Below, one piece after another: positions 1-9,117 of a stretch of 64,000 bases of DNA. The notes beneath the pieces were generated by a model, which had not been told where the DNA came from, made no database searches, and saw nothing but the letters and a program-made list of their open reading frames with translations. How positions within the stretch are numbered: position 1 is the stretch's first letter; each line of letters starts with the position of its first letter. Location of the stretch: NCBI GenBank assembly GCA_021323315.1, contig JAJTCQ010000006.1, positions 26,731-90,730 of the forward strand, written 5' to 3'. The stretch comes from Gaiellaceae bacterium (lineage in GTDB: Bacteria; Actinomycetota; Thermoleophilia; Gaiellales; Gaiellaceae). The translations under genes and the position numbers were made by a program.

Positions 1-1
1 G

Positions 2-112
2 GCGCTGGGCGCGTACTCGGCTGCCCGTCAGGCCGATTCCGCGCTCTCCAGCGTCACCGTGCCGCTCGATCGCGGTCTCGAGCTGACGGTCGTCCTCGGC
101 CCAGGACCGTGA
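2..112 (+). CDS. C-terminal end of a CDS entering from the left edge (possibly LytR_C-like), partial
   Basis: Open frame from base 2 to TGA at 110-112: ALGAYSAARQADSALSSVTVPLDRGLELTVVLGPGP*; ending resembles LytR C-terminal domains (weak). Confidence 0.4.
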   Translation, partial: ALGAYSAARQADSALSSVTVPLDRGLELTVVLGPGP

Positions 113-263
113 ATTCAGCTCCCTCCATCCGCTCGGAGCGCGTATGCTGGCGCTACCGCGGAAAGGAGGTGGTCCGGCTTGAGCGATGACAGTACGGGCA
201 GTGGAGGTACCAGCGGGTAGAGGCGTGCCCCCGGGACCACCGGGAACCGCCTAGCCAGCGTAG

Positions 264-319
264 GGGGCTCGCGATTCGCGCTGTGCGTGCCGGGGCTCGC
301 GATTCGCGCTGTGCGTGCC
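264..319. repeat. 28-bp perfect tandem duplication (2 copies)
   Basis: ggggctcgcgattcgcgctgtgcgtgcc at 264-291 and again at 292-319. Confidence 0.95.
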
Positions 320-371
320 ACAAGGCTCGCGCCGGAAGCGCCTCTACTAATCCAACGCTGGTATCCGTTTC

Positions 372-397
372 GAGGGGCCGCGGTGACGCGGCCCCTC
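372..397 (+). terminator. Strong GC hairpin, probable intrinsic terminator
   Basis: gaggggccgcg-gtga-cgcggcccctc, 11-bp perfect stem, followed by a weak T-containing tail. Confidence 0.6.
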
Positions 398-513
398 GGC
401 GTCTTCTGCCCCGCAGACCGAAATCCGGCTCACGCCGGAGTTCCGGTCGCGACAACCCCTGAAGCCGTCCGCTTCGCGGCCGGGCCGCTGCGACCAGTCG
501 ACCGTGCTGTCGT

Positions 514-1074
514 TCAGGCAGCCGCTCTGAGCGGCTGGGCCTCTCGCACGAGCGTCGCGAGATGGTCGCGCAGGCGTTCCGCCACCAGGGGATCCACGAG
601 GTTGCCGTGGGCGTCGAACCGCTCGTGCGCAGTCGACACGGGCAGCTCGCCCCCGACGACGCGGGCGCCGGCGATTCCCAGCACGCGCTTCGCGTCCTGC
701 TGGGCCCAGATCGCCCCGTACTGGCCGGTGGTCGCGCCCGCGATCGCCACGGTCTTGTTGCGGAGCCAGCTCCCGCGGTGCCGCGCGGAGGCCCAGTCGA
801 TCGCGTTCTTCAGGACTCCGGTCAGCGTGCCGTTGTACTCGGGCGTGATGACGAGGAGCGCATCTGCCTCCTCGATCCGGCGACGGAGGTCTGCGACGGA
901 CTCGGGCGTCTCGACGTCCTCGTGATCGACGTCCTGGTCGTAGTGGGGCAGGAGCCCGAGCCCGTCGTAGATCTCGACCTCGACCCCGTCCGGCGCGAGC
1001 TCACGCGCCGCGCGTGCGAGCGCCGTGTTGAACGACTCTCGTCTGAGGCTGCCGGAGAGAGCGAGGATCTTCAT
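514..1074 (-). CDS. NADPH-dependent FMN reductase family protein
   Basis: MKILALSGSLRRESFNTALARAA...ITPEYNGTLTGVLKNAIDWAS flavodoxin-like motifs. Confidence 0.9.
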   Translation of the reverse strand: MKILALSGSLRRESFNTALARAARELAPDGVEVEIYDGLGLLPHYDQDVDHEDVETPESVADLRRRIEEADALLVITPEYNGTLTGVLKNAIDWASARHRGSWLRNKTVAIAGATTGQYGAIWAQQDAKRVLGIAGARVVGGELPVSTAHERFDAHGNLVDPLVAERLRDHLATLVREAQPLRAAA

Positions 1075-1075
1075 C

Positions 1076-1627
1076 TCAGGCAGCCCTCACCGCCGCGAAG
1101 GTCGCCCGCAGCGTCACGGCGTTGGGGAGGAGGAAGCCGCCGCCGGGAAGCGGTGCGTTCCACTCGAGACCGAACTCCGTTCGGTCGATCGTGCCCTCGA
1201 GCTCGAGACCGATCCGCTCGTTGCCGGCGAGATCCGGCCCGGTGCCCAGGAACCTGCCGGTGAGTTCGACCGGCTTCGTCGTCCCCTGGAGGGTGAGATC
1301 TCCGAGCACGCGCACCTCGTCGGCGTCGAACGAGACGTGCGTGGACGAGAAGTGGAGTTCCGGGTACCGCTCGGAGTCGAAGAAGTCGGGGGACTGCAGG
1401 TGACCATCCCGTGTCTCGTCGAAGGTCGTGATCGAGGTCGCGTCGACCGTCCCCTCGATCGAGGCCTCGTCGCCCCCCTCGATCGTCCCGTCGAAGCCCG
1501 GCACGCGACCCTTGATCGGAATCAGCCCGACCTTCCTGACCTCGAACTCGAGCGACGACCAGACGGGGTCGATGAACCAGGTTCCGGCGGGGATCTGCGT
1601 TGCCGGGGTCTCTGCGATGATGGACAT
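1076..1627 (-). CDS. YceI family protein
   Basis: IPAGTWFIDPVWSSLEFEVRKVG...HLQSPDFFDSERYPELHFSST typical YceI. Confidence 0.93.
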   Translation of the reverse strand: MSIIAETPATQIPAGTWFIDPVWSSLEFEVRKVGLIPIKGRVPGFDGTIEGGDEASIEGTVDATSITTFDETRDGHLQSPDFFDSERYPELHFSSTHVSFDADEVRVLGDLTLQGTTKPVELTGRFLGTGPDLAGNERIGLELEGTIDRTEFGLEWNAPLPGGGFLLPNAVTLRATFAAVRAA

Positions 1628-1652
1628 GGCACTCTCCTTTGCGTCCGCTACT

Positions 1653-1670
1653 ATTGACTACGCAAGCAAT
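1653..1670. promoter_or_regulatory. Imperfect inverted repeat between divergent yceI-like and marR genes; candidate MarR operator
   Basis: ATTGACTACGCAAGCAAT: ATTG/CAAT arms, in the divergent gap. Confidence 0.4.
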
Positions 1671-1685
1671 CCTAGAGGAAGAATA

Positions 1686-2162
1686 GTGAGCAGTCAAGTA
1701 TTGATCGAACAAGCGTCTGCGAAAGCCTTTGCCGCGCTGCTTCGCGCCCACGCCGCCGCCACGAGGGCTTTGAGCGCGCAGCTGTCGGCCGGGCACGGGT
1801 TGACGCTCAGCGACTACGAGGTGCTGCTGCGGCTTGCGCAAGCGCCGGAGCGCCGCATGCGACGGGTGGACCTCGCCGAGCAGGTGCTGCTGACGGCCTC
1901 GGGCATCACGCGGTTGCTGGATGGGCTCGAGGAGAGCGGCTTCGTCGAACGTGCTGCCTGCTCGGAGGACCGGCGCGTCGTGTACGCCGTCCTCACCGAG
2001 GACGGGCTGGAGAAGCTCCGCGGCGCATCCAAGTCGCACCTCAGCCAGATCGAGACGCACTTCCGCACACGGCTCGACGAGGGCGAGCTCGAAAACCTCA
2101 CGACGCTCCTCGGCCGCCTCGACGAGGCAGGCGAGGAGCCCGCCTGCGGGCCGCCCGAGTAG
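1686..2162 (+). CDS. MarR family transcriptional regulator
   Basis: GTG start in the 1428..2162 frame; wHTH: LTLSDYEVLLRLAQAPERRMRRVDLAEQVLLTASGITRLLDGLEESGFVER. Confidence 0.9.
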   Translation: MSSQVLIEQASAKAFAALLRAHAAATRALSAQLSAGHGLTLSDYEVLLRLAQAPERRMRRVDLAEQVLLTASGITRLLDGLEESGFVERAACSEDRRVVYAVLTEDGLEKLRGASKSHLSQIETHFRTRLDEGELENLTTLLGRLDEAGEEPACGPPE

Positions 2163-2165
2163 GGC

Positions 2166-2735
2166 TCACTCGCCGCCGAAGTTCTGCCAGTAGCGACTGG
2201 GCGTGGGTCCGCGCTGGCCCTGGTATTTCGAGCCGATTCCCTCCGAGCCGTAGGGCCGCTCGGCCGGTTCCGAGAGCTGGACGAAGGAGACCTGGCCGAT
2301 CTTCATCCCGGCGTAGATGGTGATCGGGAGGTTGGCGACGTTCGAGAGCTCGAGCGTCACGTGGCCGTCCCAGCCGGGGTCGATGAAGCCCGCGGTCGAA
2401 TGGATGAGCAGCCCGAGCCGGCCCAACGAGCTCTTCCCCTCGAGCCTGGCCACGAGGTCGTCCGGGAGGGTGACGCGCTCCAGGGTCGATCCGAGCACGA
2501 ATTCGCCCGGGTGCAGGATGAACGCCTCGTCCTCCGCGACCTCGACGAGCTCCGTCAGCTCCTCCTGCTGCGCCTTGACGTCGATGTACGGGTAGCGCGA
2601 GTTCCGGAAGACGCGGAAGTAGCGGTCGACGCGTACGTCCACGCTCGAGGGCTGCATGAGCGCCGGCTCGTACGGGTCGATGCCGATGCGTCCCTCCTCC
2701 AGCAGGCGCCGGATGGTGCGATCGGAGAGGATCAC
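2166..2735 (-). CDS. dcd: dCTP deaminase
   Basis: [43 protein letters not shown]...[33 protein letters not shown]. Confidence 0.96.
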   Translation of the reverse strand: MILSDRTIRRLLEEGRIGIDPYEPALMQPSSVDVRVDRYFRVFRNSRYPYIDVKAQQEELTELVEVAEDEAFILHPGEFVLGSTLERVTLPDDLVARLEGKSSLGRLGLLIHSTAGFIDPGWDGHVTLELSNVANLPITIYAGMKIGQVSFVQLSEPAERPYGSEGIGSKYQGQRGPTPSRYWQNFGGE

Positions 2736-2781
2736 GCGGCGATTCTACGAGCACTGCGATAAGGTCCACCCCCCGGTGTCG

Positions 2782-3963
2782 ATGCTGTTCCCACCCATCG
2801 ACCCGAACGAGCGGTTTCGCGAACGTCGGGCGACGGTCAGGCGGAGGAAGCGCCTCAGGCGTGCCGCTGCTGTGGCGACCGTCCTGATCGCAGTCCTCCT
2901 CCTCGGAATGGGTGCGCAGTTCGTGGGAACCGACGAGAGCGCCCAGTCCGTCACCGACCTCGCAACGCTTGCCGCCACGCCGTCCAGCGGGCCGCGGACG
3001 CTTCCGATCGAGCTCCGCGGCGTGCACGTGACGATGGGGCTCGCCTCGCTTCCCGGCAAGCTCGACGAGTACCTCGATCTCGAGCGGGACGGCTTGACGG
3101 CGCTCGAGCTCGATGTAAAGGACGAGAACGGCGAGATCGGTTTCGTCACGCCGGCCGTGCCCCGGCTCGCTGTCTCGATCGGGGCCGCCCGTGACTATTA
3201 CGAAGCGCGCGAGGCAGCGATTCGTGTTCACGACCGCGGGATCTACCTCGTCGGTCGCATCGTTGTCTTCGAAGACCCGGTGCTGTCTCAGGCGCGGCCA
3301 GACCTCGCGGTCCGTAGGTCGGGCGGCGGAGTCTGGCGCGATGCCGCCGGGCTCGGCTGGACGAACCCGTACGACAGACGCGTCTGGGAGTACAACGTCG
3401 ACGTCGCCGTCGCTGCCGCGAAGGCGGGGTTCGACGAGATCATGTTCGACTACGTGCGCTTCCCGTCCGACGGCGACGTGGCGAGTGCCGTGTATAGGAA
3501 CGAGCGCTCGCTCGCGAAACGCGAGGCGATCCCCCAGTTCCTGCGTTACGCCGAGAACCGCCTGGAGCCGTACGGCGTGCGCATCTCGGCAGCCGTGTTC
3601 GGGCTGTCGGGCGCGCGTGATCTCGGCATCGGCCAGCTTCCCCGCAAGATGGCGCCATACGTGGACACGGTGTATGCGATGACCTATCCGTCGCTCTTCG
3701 GAGCGGGCGAGCTCGGGCTGCAGGATCCCAGCACCGCGCCGGGTGCCACCGTGGCCCGGGCGCTGCGTCGGTTCGAGCTCGCGCTCCGCGGGCAGGATGC
3801 GCTCGTCGTCCCGTGGGTGCAGGACTTCAGCTTCTCCGTCCCGTACGACCTCGACGAGGTGCGCGCGCAGATCGACGCCGCGCGGCTCTCGGGCGCGAAG
3901 GGCTACATGCTCTGGAACGCGGAGGGGCTGTACACGGACGGCGCGCTCGCCCCGCCCTCCTAG
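2782..3963 (+). CDS. Membrane-anchored putative glycoside hydrolase (DUF4015-like)
   Basis: N-terminal TM; LRGVHVT...GLTALELDVKDENGEIGF...FDEIMFDYVRFPSDG...GAKGYMLWNA; start could also be GTG 2776. Confidence 0.8.
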   Translation: MLFPPIDPNERFRERRATVRRRKRLRRAAAVATVLIAVLLLGMGAQFVGTDESAQSVTDLATLAATPSSGPRTLPIELRGVHVTMGLASLPGKLDEYLDLERDGLTALELDVKDENGEIGFVTPAVPRLAVSIGAARDYYEAREAAIRVHDRGIYLVGRIVVFEDPVLSQARPDLAVRRSGGGVWRDAAGLGWTNPYDRRVWEYNVDVAVAAAKAGFDEIMFDYVRFPSDGDVASAVYRNERSLAKREAIPQFLRYAENRLEPYGVRISAAVFGLSGARDLGIGQLPRKMAPYVDTVYAMTYPSLFGAGELGLQDPSTAPGATVARALRRFELALRGQDALVVPWVQDFSFSVPYDLDEVRAQIDAARLSGAKGYMLWNAEGLYTDGALAPPS

Positions 3964-4538
3964 GGCGCGAGGCGCTCGCCGCGCCAGCCGTCGTCCTCGC
4001 GCGTGTACCGCACGCGGTCGTGGAGCCGGTCGTCACGGTGCGTCCAGAGCTCGATCGACTCGGGGATCAGGCGGTAGCCGCCCCAGAAGGGCGGGATGGG
4101 GACGTCCTGACCCGCGAATCGCTCCTCCGCCTCGGCGACGCGCGCGTCCAGCGCGGCCCGGTCCGTCAGCGGCCGTGACTGGGGCGACGCCCACGCCGCG
4201 ATCTGGCTACGTCGCGGCCGTCTCGCCCAGTAGGCCGCGGACTCCGCCGGCGCGATCTCCTCGACGCCGCCCTCGACCCGGACCTGGCGGCCGAGCTCCC
4301 ACCAGTGCATTGCGATGGCAGCCCGCGGGTTGGCGCTGAGCTCGTCGCCCTTCCGAGAGGTGCGGTTCGTGAAGAACGTCAGGCCTCGCTCGTCGAGACC
4401 GCGCAGAAGGACGATCCGTGCCGACGGCTTCCCGTCGGCCGTCGCCGTGGCCAACGTCATGACGTGCGGTTCGCCGACGACGGCGCGTGCCTCCTCGAGC
4501 CACGCCCGGAGCCGCGCGATCGGATCGGGGTCGGGCAT
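3960..4538 (-). CDS. pdxH: Pyridoxamine 5'-phosphate oxidase
   Basis: MTLATATADGKPSARIVLLRGLDERGLTFFTNRTSRKGDELSANPRAAIAMHWWELGRQVRVEG. Confidence 0.95.
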   Translation of the reverse strand: MPDPDPIARLRAWLEEARAVVGEPHVMTLATATADGKPSARIVLLRGLDERGLTFFTNRTSRKGDELSANPRAAIAMHWWELGRQVRVEGGVEEIAPAESAAYWARRPRRSQIAAWASPQSRPLTDRAALDARVAEAEERFAGQDVPIPPFWGGYRLIPESIELWTHRDDRLHDRVRYTREDDGWRGERLAP

Positions 4539-4571
4539 CGGACGGAGGATGCTTCATCTAGGCTCGCTCGC

Positions 4572-5897
4572 GTGGCGGCGACCCGCGTGATCGAGATCCG
4601 TACCGAGATCCCAGGCCCGCGGAGCCGCGAGATCCTCGCGCGAGAGCTCAAGGCGGTCGCGCATCCGCTGATCGTCCACGAGCCGATCGTCGCCGATCGG
4701 GCGCGCGGGTCGACGATCACGGACGTCGACGGCAACACGTTCGTCGACTTCGTCGGCGGAGTGGGGGTCGCGAACGTGGGCCACAACCATCCGCGAGTGC
4801 TGGAAGCGATCGCAGACCAGGCCGAGCGCTTCCTCCACACGGATTACACGGTCGTGCCCTACGAGGGCTACGTGGAGCTCGCAGAGCGGCTCGGCGCGCT
4901 CGTTCCGATCAGCGGAGAGACGCGTGCGGCGTTCTTCAATGCCGGCGCGGAGGCAGTCGAGAACGCGGTGAAGCTGTCTCGGCTGTACACCAAGCGCCAG
5001 GCCGTCATCGCATTCGAAGGCGCCTTCCACGGCCGCACCTGGATGGCGCTCACGATGACGTCGAAGACGCATCCCTACAAGCAGGGGCTCGGGCCCTTCG
5101 CTCCCGAGGTCTACCGGACGCCGTACCCCAACGCGTATCGCGGCCCCGATGCCAAGACGGCGCTCACCGCACTCGAGGGCCTGTTCACGACGCACGTCTC
5201 GCCCGAGCACGTCGCCGCGATCGTCTTCGAGCCGCAACAGGGCGAGGGCGGCTTCCTCCCCGCACCGCAGGAGTTCGTGAACGGGCTCCGGCGCATCTGC
5301 GACGACCACGGGATCGTGCTGGTCGCGGACGAGGTGCAGACGGGCTTCGGACGAACGGGACGCATGTTCGCGATGGAGCATTTCGGCGTCGAGCCCGACC
5401 TCGTCGTCGTCGCGAAGTCGATCGCGGGCGGGCTGCCGCTGTCGGGTGTGGTCGGGCGCGCGACGATCATGGACCGCCCGCACGCCGGCGCGATCGGCGG
5501 CACGTTCATCGGCAATCCCGTCGCGCTCGCGGCTGCCCTGGCCGTCCTCGAGGTCTTCGAGGAGGAGCAACTCGTCGAGCGCGCGCAGCTTCTCGGCGCT
5601 GCGCTGCGGGCGAGGATGCTCGACTGGCGGTCGCGCTGGACGCGAATCGGGGACGTCCGCGGGCTGGGGGCGATGCTGGCGATCGAGCTCGTGCGCGACC
5701 CGGAGACGAAAGAGCCGGCGCCGGAGCTCGTCGAGGCCGTCGTCGACGAGGCGCTGCAGCGAGGGGTACTGCTGCTGAAGGCCGGCGTGAACGGCAACTG
5801 CATCCGGGTGCTCTGTCCCCTCACGACCTCGGATGCCGAGCTCGACGACGGGCTCCGTGCGTGGGAAGACGCGCTCGCGGCTGTCCTGAGCTCGTAG
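4572..5897 (+). CDS. gabT: 4-aminobutyrate aminotransferase-like class III aminotransferase
   Basis: Class III PLP motifs: FFNAGAEAVENAVKLSR, VADEVQTGFGRTGRMFAMEHFGVEPDLVVVAKSIAGGLPLSGV. Confidence 0.85.
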   Translation: MAATRVIEIRTEIPGPRSREILARELKAVAHPLIVHEPIVADRARGSTITDVDGNTFVDFVGGVGVANVGHNHPRVLEAIADQAERFLHTDYTVVPYEGYVELAERLGALVPISGETRAAFFNAGAEAVENAVKLSRLYTKRQAVIAFEGAFHGRTWMALTMTSKTHPYKQGLGPFAPEVYRTPYPNAYRGPDAKTALTALEGLFTTHVSPEHVAAIVFEPQQGEGGFLPAPQEFVNGLRRICDDHGIVLVADEVQTGFGRTGRMFAMEHFGVEPDLVVVAKSIAGGLPLSGVVGRATIMDRPHAGAIGGTFIGNPVALAAALAVLEVFEEEQLVERAQLLGAALRARMLDWRSRWTRIGDVRGLGAMLAIELVRDPETKEPAPELVEAVVDEALQRGVLLLKAGVNGNCIRVLCPLTTSDAELDDGLRAWEDALAAVLSS

Positions 5898-6185
5898 CGC
5901 GCAACCCGTGAGGCGTGCGCTTTCGCGGCCGTGTCAGTGCTGCACCTTCGTCGCTGCGACCTCATCGATGAACCCTCCGCTCCGTGCAGACGGGTGAAGA
6001 GCGCAGCTCGTCACCGTTCTGTTCGCCGGCCTCGTCGCGTCGATCGCTTACGCGGGCGATCGAGAACCGAGCGCGTCCGCCCGCACTCCAGCGCTACGAC
6101 GATGCGCCGGGCGCCCGTGCGGAGGAGTGTTGCCGCGCTCGGGCTCGAAGTGGCATCACGCCCAGCGAGCGGCTGCTCGCCGTCG

Positions 6186-7199
6186 CTAGTAGAGGAGGCG
6201 CGCTCTCCGTTCGTGTCGCTCGAGCGCGAGTGCGATCAGGCGGTCGAGCAGTTCGGCGTAGGGAACGCCTGCCGCCTCGAAGAGCTTCGCGTACACGCTC
6301 GTCGCCGTGAAACCCGGGATCGTGTTGATCTCGTTCACCACGACCTCGTCGTCGGGACGCACGAAGAAGTCGATCCGAGCCATGCCCTCGCACTCGGTCG
6401 CGACGAACGACTCGACTGCGAGCTCGCGCACGCGTTCGTCCGCCTCGGGAGAGATTCGCGCCGGGATGACGAGATCCATGCCCCCCTCGTCGTACTTCGC
6501 CGCGTAGTCGTACCAGTCGGCGTGCGCCACGATCTCGCCCACCACTGAGGAGGTCGGATCGCGGTTGCCGAGGACGCCGCACTCGACTTCGACGCCGTCC
6601 ACGCCCTCCTCGATCAGGACTTTGTCGTCGTGTCTGCGTGCGAGCTCGACCGCGGCGACGAGCTCCTTGGCGTCCCGCACCTTCGAGATCCCCACCGAGG
6701 AACCGAGTCGAGCCGGTTTCACGAAGACCGGGTAGTCGAATCCGTGCCGCGGCTCGTCGCCGTCGCGGAGCGTCACGTTGCGGGCGACGGGAATCCCGCG
6801 GTCGCGGAGCACCGCCTTGGACAGGTCCTTGTCCATGCACAGCGCCGAGGCGGCGACGCCGGCGCCGACGTAGGGAACTCCCGCGAGCTCGAGGAGCCCC
6901 TGCACCGTGCCGTCTTCTCCGAACGGCCCGTGCAGGATCGGCAGGACGACGTCGACCTGACCCAGAGTGGCGGCCGGTGCCGAGTGTGCCACCACCGGAA
7001 GGGTCTCGACGGAGGCCTCCGGGAGCTCTGCGCGCCCTGAGCCGAGTTCCCAGCGCCCGGCCCTGTCGATCTCGACGACGACGGTCTCGTACCGCTCCGA
7101 GTCGAGGGCCTCGACGACCGAGCGCGCGGACGCAAGCGAGATCTCGTGCTCGCTCGAGCGGCCGCCCGCCAGCACGGCGACGCGTACGCGCCGGCTCAC
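6186..7199 (-). CDS. ddl: D-alanine--D-alanine ligase
   Basis: VAVLAGGRSSEHEISLASARSV...ILHGPFGEDGTVQGLLELAGVPYVGAGV...EINTIPGFTATS. Confidence 0.96.
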   Translation of the reverse strand: MSRRVRVAVLAGGRSSEHEISLASARSVVEALDSERYETVVVEIDRAGRWELGSGRAELPEASVETLPVVAHSAPAATLGQVDVVLPILHGPFGEDGTVQGLLELAGVPYVGAGVAASALCMDKDLSKAVLRDRGIPVARNVTLRDGDEPRHGFDYPVFVKPARLGSSVGISKVRDAKELVAAVELARRHDDKVLIEEGVDGVEVECGVLGNRDPTSSVVGEIVAHADWYDYAAKYDEGGMDLVIPARISPEADERVRELAVESFVATECEGMARIDFFVRPDDEVVVNEINTIPGFTATSVYAKLFEAAGVPYAELLDRLIALALERHERRARLLY

Positions 7200-9094
7200 G
7201 GGGTCGTCGTGGTCTCGTTCGTCTCCTCGCCGACGAAACGGCCGACGAAGAGGGTGATGATTGCGTTCGGTGCGGCCTGCGACCCGCCGATCGGGTCCTG
7301 TGCGGTCACGATCCCGTCCTGAGTGGCGTCGAACACGTCCTCGAGAACGACCCGCGACCGGAAGCCCGCGGCATCGAGGGTCGTCTGCGCGATGGAGACG
7401 TCCTGGGTGGTGACGTCCGGAACGGCGGAGGTCGTCGGCCCTCTCGAGACGTACACGGTCACGGTCGATCCCCGCGAGCCCTCGGACCCGCCGCTCGGCG
7501 TCTGGCGCGTGACGGTTCCCTCGGCCTGGTCGGAGTCCTCGTCGATCCGCGACACGACGAAGCCGGCGCCCTGGAGCTCGGCCGACGCCTGGTCGTACGG
7601 CAGGCCGACGACGCTCGGAATGGTGACCGGTCTCGGCCCCTTCGAGACGTTGATCCGCACCTGTGTGCCTTCGACGACGACCAGGCCCGCGCCGGGTGCC
7701 TGGCCCGTGACGGTGCCCTCTTCGCGGTCGGAGTTCACCTCGACGACCTGCGCGACGAGCCCGGCTCGCGTCAGCTCGGCGACCGCGTCCTCGCTCGTCT
7801 GGCCGATGACGCTGGGAATCGTGACCTCCGGCTTGCCGGAGGACACGTCGATCCGCACGACGTCACCGGGATCGACGCGCGTGCCTTCCTGCGGATCCTG
7901 GGCGAAGACGATGCCTTCCTCGACGTCCGAGTTCGACACGCGGCGCACCTGCGGTACGAGGCCCTCGTCCTCGATGTCCTCGACCGCAAGCGCGGCCTGG
8001 ATTCCGACGACGTAGGGAACGGCGACGGTGTCGGCGCCCTCGAGCTGGTCCTTGATCGGCTCGTACAGGAACCACGCGGCAATGAGCAGAGCGAGAAGCG
8101 CACCGATCCCCAGCAGCCATGGCCAGAGCGATCTCGTGCGGTCGGGCGGCTCGTACGGCTGCAGCGGCCGTCGGACGACCTGTGTCGCAGCCGTGGCGTC
8201 GAGCGCGCGCTCGCCGGAGAGGACCATCGTGGCTGCCTCGGCCGTCTCCGCAGCGACGCGACCGCCTCGCGCGACGGTCTCCAGGTCCGCGTCCATCGCG
8301 GCGGCCGACTGGTAGCGGTCGGCCGGCTCCTTCGCGAGCGCGCGGACGACGACGAGATCGAGGTCGGTCGGGACGTCCGGGCGGAGGTCCGACGGGGCGG
8401 GCGGTGTCTCCGAGAGGTGCTTCATCGCGATCTCGACCGGGCTGTCGCCCGTGAACGGCACCTCGCCCGTGAGCAGCTCGAAGAGCACGATTCCCGTCGA
8501 GTAGAGGTCGGACGTCTGGTCGACTGGCGCGCCGCGCGCCTGCTCCGGGGAGAGGTACTGGGCGGTGCCGATGATCGCGCCCTCCTCCGTCATCTGGCTC
8601 GCACCGGCGCGCGCGATGCCGAAGTCCGTGACCTTCACGACACCCTCGGAGTCGACGATGACGTTGTGCGGCTTGATGTCGCGGTGGATGACGCCGTTGC
8701 GGTGCGCGTAGCGGAGCGCGGCGAGGATCTGGCGCGTGTACGCGATCGCGACGGGGACGGGGCAGAGGCCGCGGGAGCGGATGAGCTCCTTGAGCGTTCG
8801 GCCTTCGACGTACTCCATGACGATGAAGTAGGAGCCGTCGAACTCGCCGCGGTCGAAGATCGAGACGATGTTCGGGTGGGACAGGCCGGCGGCGTGCGTG
8901 GCCTCTCGCCGGAAGCGCTCGACGAACTGGTCGTCGTTCACGTATCGGCTGTGCAGCATCTTCACGGCGACCCGGCGGCCGAGCTCCTGGTCCTCGGCGA
9001 GGTAGACGTCGGCCATGCCGCCTCCGCCGAGCTTCCGGGCGATGCGGTAGCGCCCCGCGAAGAGGGTGCCGGAGAGGGTGTCCTGTGTCGTCAT
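7196..9094 (-). CDS. pknB: Ser/Thr protein kinase with C-terminal PASTA repeats (PknB-like)
   Basis: GRYRIARKLGGGGMADVYLAED...HRDIKPHNVIVD...DFGIARA; TM; four PASTA-type repeats. Confidence 0.95.
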   Translation of the reverse strand: MTTQDTLSGTLFAGRYRIARKLGGGGMADVYLAEDQELGRRVAVKMLHSRYVNDDQFVERFRREATHAAGLSHPNIVSIFDRGEFDGSYFIVMEYVEGRTLKELIRSRGLCPVPVAIAYTRQILAALRYAHRNGVIHRDIKPHNVIVDSEGVVKVTDFGIARAGASQMTEEGAIIGTAQYLSPEQARGAPVDQTSDLYSTGIVLFELLTGEVPFTGDSPVEIAMKHLSETPPAPSDLRPDVPTDLDLVVVRALAKEPADRYQSAAAMDADLETVARGGRVAAETAEAATMVLSGERALDATAATQVVRRPLQPYEPPDRTRSLWPWLLGIGALLALLIAAWFLYEPIKDQLEGADTVAVPYVVGIQAALAVEDIEDEGLVPQVRRVSNSDVEEGIVFAQDPQEGTRVDPGDVVRIDVSSGKPEVTIPSVIGQTSEDAVAELTRAGLVAQVVEVNSDREEGTVTGQAPGAGLVVVEGTQVRINVSKGPRPVTIPSVVGLPYDQASAELQGAGFVVSRIDEDSDQAEGTVTRQTPSGGSEGSRGSTVTVYVSRGPTTSAVPDVTTQDVSIAQTTLDAAGFRSRVVLEDVFDATQDGIVTAQDPIGGSQAAPNAIITLFVGRFVGEETNETTTTP

Positions 9095-9117
9095 GGCTGC
9101 ACGCGAACCTCTAGAGG

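Noticed and set aside
150-400. SRP RNA, tmRNA or RNase P RNA at the left end
   Set aside because: None of the diagnostic sequences I know for these RNAs was found; left as an unclassified structured locus
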